Positions 8,301 to 11,527 of a DNA stretch of 11,527 nucleotides are shown one piece after another. A model generated the notes under the pieces. The model saw nothing but the letters and a program-made list of their open reading frames with translations. It was not told the DNA's origin and made no database searches. A program made the translations under genes and the position numbers. This stretch comes from Dictyocoela muelleri (lineage: Eukaryota > Microsporidia). The stretch spans positions 1-11,527 of the forward strand of contig SDVU01000659.1 of assembly GCA_016256075.1 (NCBI GenBank), in the 5' to 3' direction. How positions within the stretch are numbered: the first letter of the stretch is position 1; each line of letters starts with the position of its first letter.

Positions 8301-9011
8301 CATATTAGTGACGATGTCTTAAAATCGAGAATAAACCCTGAAATTTACAAGAAAATGAGTATAAATGAACTTAAAGAATATTGCGAAAATTTAAAAAACA
8401 AAATTGTAAAAGCGGAAGAAAATCTTGGTGAAGTTGATGAGAAGATTTTTGAGTTTTTTAAGAAGAAAAAAGAAGAGTTTGACTATGAAAGAAAAAAATA
8501 TGATACATTTCGAAGAAAAATTGATAACATGAAAATCATACTGTCTGATTTGAAACAGAAACGTCACTCGGAATTCATGACTGGTTTTAAAATTATAAAT
8601 GAAAAATTGAAAAGTATTTACAGTAAAATAACATTTGGAGGAAATGCTGAACTCGAATGTTTAGATTATCTTGATCCATTCAGTGAAGGAATAATTCTGA
8701 GTGTAATGCCTCCTAAAAAAAGTTGGAAACAAATTTCTAATCTGAGTGGAGGTGAGAAAACATTGAGTTCATTAGCATTGGTATTTGCTTTACATCTCTA
8801 TAAACCGTCTCCATTTTATTTTATGGATGAAATCGATGCAGCACTAGATTTCAGAAATGTTTCTGTTATTGCTAATTTTATTAAAGAAAATGGTGCCCAA
8901 TTTATTATTGTTAGTTTGAGAAATGATATGTTTGAGGTTTGTGAGAATTTGGTGGGTGTTTATCGTCATGATGGTGATAGTCAGATTGTTTGTTTAAATG
9001 TAAAAAGTTAA
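5328..9011 (+). CDS. SMC4: Structural maintenance of chromosomes protein 4 (condensin SMC subunit)
   Basis: SMC4 pairs with SMC2 to form the ATPase core of condensin, which extrudes DNA loops and compacts chromosomes in mitosis. The protein is 1227 residues from ATG 5328. The N-terminal head has Walker A GPNGCGKS at 33-40, followed by the SMC4-typical LFLFGFRAKKLRQK stretch and the Q-loop glutamine at 136 in LQGEIE. Long coiled coils flank the hinge at about 565-705, whose VYGRLGDLGS motif is characteristic of SMC4. The C-terminal head carries the signature LSGGEKTLSSLALVFALH from 1139 and Walker B with D1167 and E1168 in FMDEIDAALDFRN. These motifs separate SMC4 from SMC1, SMC2 and SMC3. Two low-complexity inserts (about 151-237 and 947-990) are absent from typical SMC4. 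No intron is visible and no catalytic residue is missing. ATG 5328 is chosen because CCCCC precedes it; ATG 5352 is a weaker alternative. Confidence 0.97.
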   Translation: MIKIQKIIMHNFKSYKGTHTIDKIDNHLNAIVGPNGCGKSNIIDAILFLFGFRAKKLRQKIVTDLIYKSTDTKESPNLCYVNIIFKIGINDVSLKRTLHSNKKSVYYLNDKEVDQHAVKNFLKANNLDQNRFLILQGEIETIAMMPPKGQTHKTYYSTRKVKDEKNKNHEENDNNDKRNDKNDKRNHKNDEQNDIHEQNDIHEQNDIHEQNSYNNNSKINQKNQILETKINTKYNTSQGLLEYIEEVIGSNKYKEEIEILENELIALTDEDESKKSVMNFIKKDFLFIKEKFDLNKRNLINQIGVKKNEIELKLINNEIKNRDKISIIQNIDKIKIQVDEIVNKNYKYSKETQKLKSDLKIIKDEFFPIEKEFFEKNRINEKIKFENKNKNRQIEMISKKIEKIDEEIFRIEEQKKLAENEKQSISDEIEENKREIENLYKTVENLKIEIDKLNNKDPKNKANKSNYKSINNDLNKKTHEIKLQLKIKINELERLLLKKSEIESKINILNQDLDEYEVVMNYKNVKNDILETQKEISKRKYKLNELQRAESKFNNCQAILAKLKNIDGVYGRLGDLGSTDPKYELAISAASKGQLNNIVVDTTTTAEKCIEVIKKHNLPRTTFIILDKMQDINNDLISNKKYIYLVNLVECAPEFLKCFFFVFGDTILCESIEEATKISFGFVRKRTVTFDGKVIEKSGLMVNSSIKGGIKSNKINKMTDELKIIEESLQKMNKILQKQDKFKFYQNINDLKNEILNLKNELKNISQDEIHYKDKIENLKNELKSFESENKIEIENPVIRSKRCEIEINLEKIDILEKRNRDLTIRLTSNFTFENVEEKQKIKKELEKELKKIKINDLYDISELEAKYFNFKNEIQFIENQLNSLKDKMGNDFHKKKEFENSIDDLKENLKIIEDSIKRNKKEIEKEIVFLRNCERLIFESDIKNIDDKNADDKNADDKNNDEENNDEENNDEENNDNFNNNKNNDTVNNDHISDDVLKSRINPEIYKKMSINELKEYCENLKNKIVKAEENLGEVDEKIFEFFKKKKEEFDYERKKYDTFRRKIDNMKIILSDLKQKRHSEFMTGFKIINEKLKSIYSKITFGGNAELECLDYLDPFSEGIILSVMPPKKSWKQISNLSGGEKTLSSLALVFALHLYKPSPFYFMDEIDAALDFRNVSVIANFIKENGAQFIIVSLRNDMFEVCENLVGVYRHDGDSQIVCLNVKS
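5778..6038 (+). repeat. Low-complexity insert 1 in the SMC4 head
   Basis: Between KGQ (residue 150) and GLLEYIEE (from residue 239) typical SMC4 proteins have only a few residues; here there are nearly 90, rich in Asn, Lys, Asp, Glu and His. Its core is a DNA tandem repeat at 5898-5960: three 18-bp units, each encoding EQNDIH, plus a partial fourth. More degenerate NDKR/NDKN units precede it. The frame stays open throughout and there are no splice-like edges, so the insert is probably translated as a disordered loop. Confidence 0.85.
8166..8255 (+). repeat. Low-complexity insert 2 in the SMC4 C-terminal coiled coil
   Basis: Six 15-bp units encode three DDKN(A/N)-type and three DEENN-type pentapeptides, followed by a looser Asn-rich tail to about 8300. 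The unit length is a multiple of three, so the copy number can change without breaking the frame. The insert interrupts the C-terminal coiled coil between hinge and head, at residues 947-976. The two unit types are homogeneous within themselves, which points to recent slippage or unequal exchange. Confidence 0.88.
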
Positions 9012-9044
9012 ATGCGGTTTTATTATTTAAGATTAAATTGGATA

Positions 9045-9177
9045 GTTAAATTTAATTAGTTCAGTTAATTTCAATTAGTTCAGTTAATTTCAATTAGTTC
9101 AGTTAATTTCAATTAGTTCAGTTAATTTGTATTATCGAAGTTAATTTGTATTATCGAAGTTAATTTGTATTATCAAA
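9045..9177. repeat. Seven-unit 19-bp tandem array after SMC4
   Basis: Seven head-to-tail 19-bp units fill this stretch without a gap. Units 1-4 are of the type GTTAATTTCAATTAGTTCA (the first slightly diverged). Units 5-7 are of the type GTTAATTTGTATTATCGAA (the last slightly diverged). All share the GTTAATTT start and differ in the second half. The array starts 34 bp after the SMC4 stop, so it probably lies in the 3' untranslated region or just past it. It is a minisatellite with two homogenised unit families and encodes no protein. Confidence 0.95.
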
Positions 9178-9515
9178 TTTAATCTATCATAATTTAATTG
9201 TTTGATTTTTTATAAAAAAATCATTTTTAATCACCAACATTCATGAAAATTAAGAAGTACAAATTGACAATTTTAAAAAAAAATAAAAAGACGGAAAATT
9301 CATTGTTTAAAACTCTCGAATAAAAATTTATGTATTATAAAACTCTTCGGCCTCATTTTATTAAATAATTTGTAATAATATTAATCTATCGAAGAATTGA
9401 AAAATGATTATATAATTAGAAGTAAGAAATGGTAGATGTTTTAAATTTTATCGTGATTTAGATTAATAATGTTTGTTTTTATAATTTAAATTATATATAA
9501 AAAAATCAAGTATCT
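9178..9515. other. AT-rich spacer without a supported gene
   Basis: The stretch holds a small A/T hairpin at 9204-9222 (GATTTTTT pairing with AAAAAAATC), which might affect SMC4 transcript ends. A 26-codon frame begins with ATG 9243, but its Lys-rich content looks like chance in this composition. A TATATATAA run at 9492-9500 lies shortly before the next small frame. Nothing else is recognisable. Confidence 0.5.
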
Positions 9516-9662
9516 ATGAAAGGGTTGATGAATATTAAAATTGATGAGCCATTTTTTGACAAAAATCATGCATACAAATCGGTAGATTACCAGAATCTTA
9601 TAACTCGAACATTAGGAATCAAAGATCTAAAGACCAAGGTTGGAGACAATTTTTCTAATTAA
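9516..9662 (+). CDS. Small hypothetical protein, 48 residues (doubtful)
   Basis: ATG 9516 opens a 48-residue frame starting MKGLMNIKIDEPFFDKN and ending GDNFSN. An in-frame stop stands just upstream at 9498-9500, so the start is bounded. The composition is more balanced than the poly-Asn/Lys frames typical of chance here, with Gly, Pro, Asp, His and Thr all present, and a TATA-like run lies about 16 bases before the ATG. I recognise no domain, membrane segment or family. It could be a real small gene, a remnant of a larger one, or chance. Confidence 0.3.
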   Translation: MKGLMNIKIDEPFFDKNHAYKSVDYQNLITRTLGIKDLKTKVGDNFSN

Positions 9663-9841
9663 TATTATTGATATTGTCAGTATGTAATATAAATCAAATG
9701 ATTGTTTCGTGGTTACATAAAATTATAGTATAAGATTTGTTAAAATCATCAAATCAAACTGCATATATCTTCTGATTACAAGAAACTATTGGTCAGTCTC
9801 CTTTTTCAAAAAAAAATAAATTTATATTTTTATACTTAACC

Positions 9842-10045
9842 ATGCTGGTATCACTAGTAAATTCTATAAAGAAAGAAGAAATTCCATTTTATACTCAGAT
9901 ATCTTTTATACTTCTGCTTATTTTTATTCTTTCATTCTTGTGTATTCCTAAAAAGGATGTTTACAAAGAAAATGCTATTTTGAAGTATAAAAGCAAATAC
10001 TTAGATCAGAGAATATACTCAAATGAAAATTATAAAAACGAATAG
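9842..10045 (+). CDS. Small single-pass membrane protein, 67 residues, unknown function
   Basis: The frame encodes a short N-terminal part (residues 1-17, Lys/Glu-containing), a strongly hydrophobic segment at about 18-35 (YTQISFILLLIFILSFLC) and a polar Lys/Tyr/Asn-rich tail to residue 67. The tail starts with IPKK, so by the positive-inside rule it probably faces the cytosol. The pattern suggests a signal-anchor or small membrane subunit; I cannot match it to Sec61, OST or any other known small subunit. The start AACC-ATG is preceded by a TATA-like TTTATATTTTTATAC. An AATAAA lies at 10161-10166, about 116 bases after the stop. In this AT-rich DNA, chance hydrophobic frames occur, so confidence is moderate. 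Confidence 0.5.
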   Translation: MLVSLVNSIKKEEIPFYTQISFILLLIFILSFLCIPKKDVYKENAILKYKSKYLDQRIYSNENYKNE

Positions 10046-10587
10046 AATACTTAGTATGATATATCTTTTTAATTAAAATTATCGGTTTTCTCACACTTTT
10101 AAGAACTCATTTTATGACATTTATGGTGAAGCATAAAATATTTTAGAGATTATAAAATTGAATAAAGTCTTAAACTTTATAGAAAAAATATAATTAAATT
10201 TTTAAATTTATAAATAAAAAGTTTCTGGACAAATCAAACTATTTTGTGAATTTAAAGCTATACATCTTTTTTGTTAAAAAATATTCTTAACTTTGTATTT
10301 GCGTCGATTTGTTTTAAATTTATTTAAAAAGGTTGTTAATTTCAACTATTTTTACAAAAATTAAAAAAAAATTATATTACATGTTGACAATTTCTTTAAT
10401 TGCCTTAACGGAAAGTTATCTTCAACCATAGTCTTTAAACTTTTGTTTTTTTTTGTCAGTTTATACGCCACTTTTAGCTACCCAGAGACCCAGTTATATA
10501 CGCGATTTTTATTTTATTAATGACTCAGCAAGATACATGTAATTAGTTGGTTTCATGATTTTTTATATTTCACTACTTTTTGCCGTG
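10046..10587. other. AT-rich intergenic stretch, nothing recognised
   Basis: This stretch holds homopolymer runs and scattered short frames without recognisable content. The part from about 10455 to 10560 is less A/T-biased than its surroundings (ATACGCCACTTTTAGC, ACCCAGAGACCCAG) and may be an eroded transposon fragment leading into the dispersed repeat. I find no ends, boxes or coding motifs. Confidence 0.5.
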
Positions 10588-10726
10588 ATGCATCTATCAC
10601 TCATTCTAACACCTAGGAGAGCCCCTTATACTTAATTGTCATATTAGACCAAGTCTTAATCAGCTATACCACACTAAAACAGTTAGTATTGTCTAGTATT
10701 ATACCCACTACTAACGTATCACCTCT
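10588..10726. repeat. Dispersed intergenic repeat, copy 2
   Basis: This ~139-bp stretch is the relative of 5079-5196, in the same orientation. It shares ATGCAT, TTCTAAC, ACCTAGG-GAG, a TACTT-AAT block, ATATTAGAC, TATACCACAC and ACCTCT in order, but is about 20 bp longer through small indels. The minus strand has TGGTATAGCTG where copy 1 has a perfect A-box match, so the Pol III box is weaker here. The divergence suggests that both copies are old. Confidence 0.7.
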
Positions 10727-11272
10727 GTTTTTTTTATTTTTACCCCTTTTGGTTTTAAAAATTTATTTAAAAATTTATTAATAAAAATTATTTATAAATT
10801 ATTCATTGTATTAGAAAGAAATTTTTTTTTTATAAATTTGGTCGAACTTAAATTAAAAAAATGACATAGATTCGTATCAACAAATAATATTAGTTTTATT
10901 TAAATATTCTTAATATTTTTTTAAAATTTCGGAAATGTTCTTAAAACTGTTACGTTACGAAATCTTTGTTTAAACGTTAATTATACTAACCATTCATCAA
11001 TTTCAATTTTTTTAGAATATAACCACCCCAGCATATAATAGCCATATTAAAATAAATTGAAAAATTAAAAAAAAAATTGATATAAAATTTTATTAATAGC
11101 TTCATGACATATAACGACCCCCTATTTTATTTATAAAAAATCGATTTTTGATAATAAATTTTCGGTTCTCTAATGTGTTCGTCAACTTTAAAACTTTGAG
11201 ATGAGCCCGTTTGAAGATATAAAAATATTGACAAATTTTCTTAAGACAGCCAATAAAAATATTTGGTGGTAT
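10727..11272. other. AT-rich intergenic stretch, nothing recognised
   Basis: The stretch is very A/T-rich, with long A and T runs and no supported gene. Two related short motifs, ATATAACCACCCC near 11018 and ATATAACGACCCCC near 11110, stand out against the background. From about 11160 to 11260 base composition is more even, and this part may belong to the body of the tRNA-like element that follows on the minus strand. Confidence 0.5.
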
Positions 11273-11313
11273 GTGAGGCGCGCGCAGCGCCCCACCCGCG
11301 CCATTAGCGCCAC
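11273..11313. other. GC-rich hairpin island
   Basis: About 41 bp have roughly three-quarters G+C in a window that is otherwise about one-quarter. The island contains two small hairpins: GGCGC-GCGCA-GCGCC at 11277-11291 and GCGC-CATTA-GCGC at 11298-11310. It lies just downstream, on the minus strand, of the tRNA-like module. The abrupt change in composition points to sequence of foreign or strongly structured origin. Confidence 0.75.
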
Positions 11314-11333
11314 TTGTTTTTATTAAAGAAAAG

Positions 11334-11403
11334 TGTCACAACGAGGCTCGAACCCGCTAAAATTGCCTAGCACTTATTATCTGTACCACTGGACTACAGA
11401 ATC
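11334..11403 (-). ncRNA. tRNA-like Pol III module: degenerate tRNA or head of a tRNA-derived SINE
   Basis: On the minus strand the A box TAGTCCAGTGG (11396-11386) fits TRGYNNARNGG and the B box GGTTCGAGCC (11354-11345) fits the canonical T-arm sequence. Their spacing is that of a tRNA gene, and a TTTT terminator follows at 11332-11329. A T arm of five pairs (GCGGG against CTCGT, with wobbles) forms around TTCGAGC, and a weak three-pair D stem is possible. The acceptor halves do not pair properly and I find no convincing anticodon stem. The transcript could be a decayed tRNA or, given the GC-rich tail beyond it, the head of a SINE. Confidence 0.5.
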
Positions 11404-11527
11404 TAAAATAATAAATTATAATCAATATAACTTTTTTTTATTAATGAAACAAAGATTTCGTGTCAAATTCATATTTAAGTAAAATAAATAAGATACTATA
11501 AGTAAAATTTTTCTAATAATCGAGAAA

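Noticed and set aside
9045-9177. Idea that the 19-bp array is a CRISPR-like array
   Set aside because: The units are directly adjacent, without unique spacers, and the context is eukaryotic. It is a plain minisatellite.
9243-9323. 26-codon Lys-rich frame
   Set aside because: It is too short and has chance-like composition; it does not resemble ribosomal protein L41 or another known micro-protein.
9516-10045. Idea that the 48- and 67-residue frames are exons of one spliced gene
   Set aside because: I find no convincing donor near the end of the first frame or acceptor before ATG 9842, and each frame has its own upstream A/T-rich context.

Overview
The window is an AT-rich eukaryotic segment with two large, intact-looking reading frames on the plus strand and long, repeat-filled gaps. 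It best fits a microsporidian with a relatively expanded, transposon-rich genome. The support is an intronless, compact condensin SMC gene whose ATG is immediately preceded by CCCCC (like the CCC-type start signal of microsporidian genes), strong A/T codon bias with Asn/Lys/Asp-rich inserts, and a single-frame Ty3/gypsy gag-pol. This assignment is inference; another AT-rich protist or fungus is not excluded.

Layout. Positions 1-4112 (possibly 4116) are a Ty3/gypsy LTR retrotransposon that looks whole, except that its left LTR is cut by the window edge. One continuous gag-pol frame carries a zinc knuckle, protease, RT, RNase H and integrase in the Ty3 order. The parts of the two LTRs that can be compared differ at about 2 of 186 positions, so the insertion is young. 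Positions 4113-5320 hold no gene I can support. They contain a long fold-back repeat (4558-4823), two related hAT-like transposon ends (ending at 4512 and 4966), and one copy of a dispersed repeat (5079-5196).

Positions 5328-9011 encode SMC4, the condensin ATPase. It is full length, with Walker A, Q-loop, hinge, LSGGE signature and Walker B, but has two low-complexity inserts built from in-frame DNA tandem repeats. Immediately downstream lies an array of seven 19-bp units (9045-9177). Then come two small reading frames: a doubtful 48-residue one (9516-9662) and a more plausible 67-residue single-pass membrane protein (9842-10045).

Positions 10046-11527 hold no recognisable protein gene. They contain the second copy of the dispersed repeat (10588-10726) and, near the right edge on the minus strand, a tRNA-like Pol III promoter module (A box, B box, T-run) next to a strikingly GC-rich hairpin island, which may be a tRNA-derived SINE.

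There is no sign of an operon or of functional coupling between the genes. SMC4 is a housekeeping chromosome-structure gene and everything around it is mobile-element debris or small lineage-specific frames. I see no defence system, toxin or CRISPR-like array.
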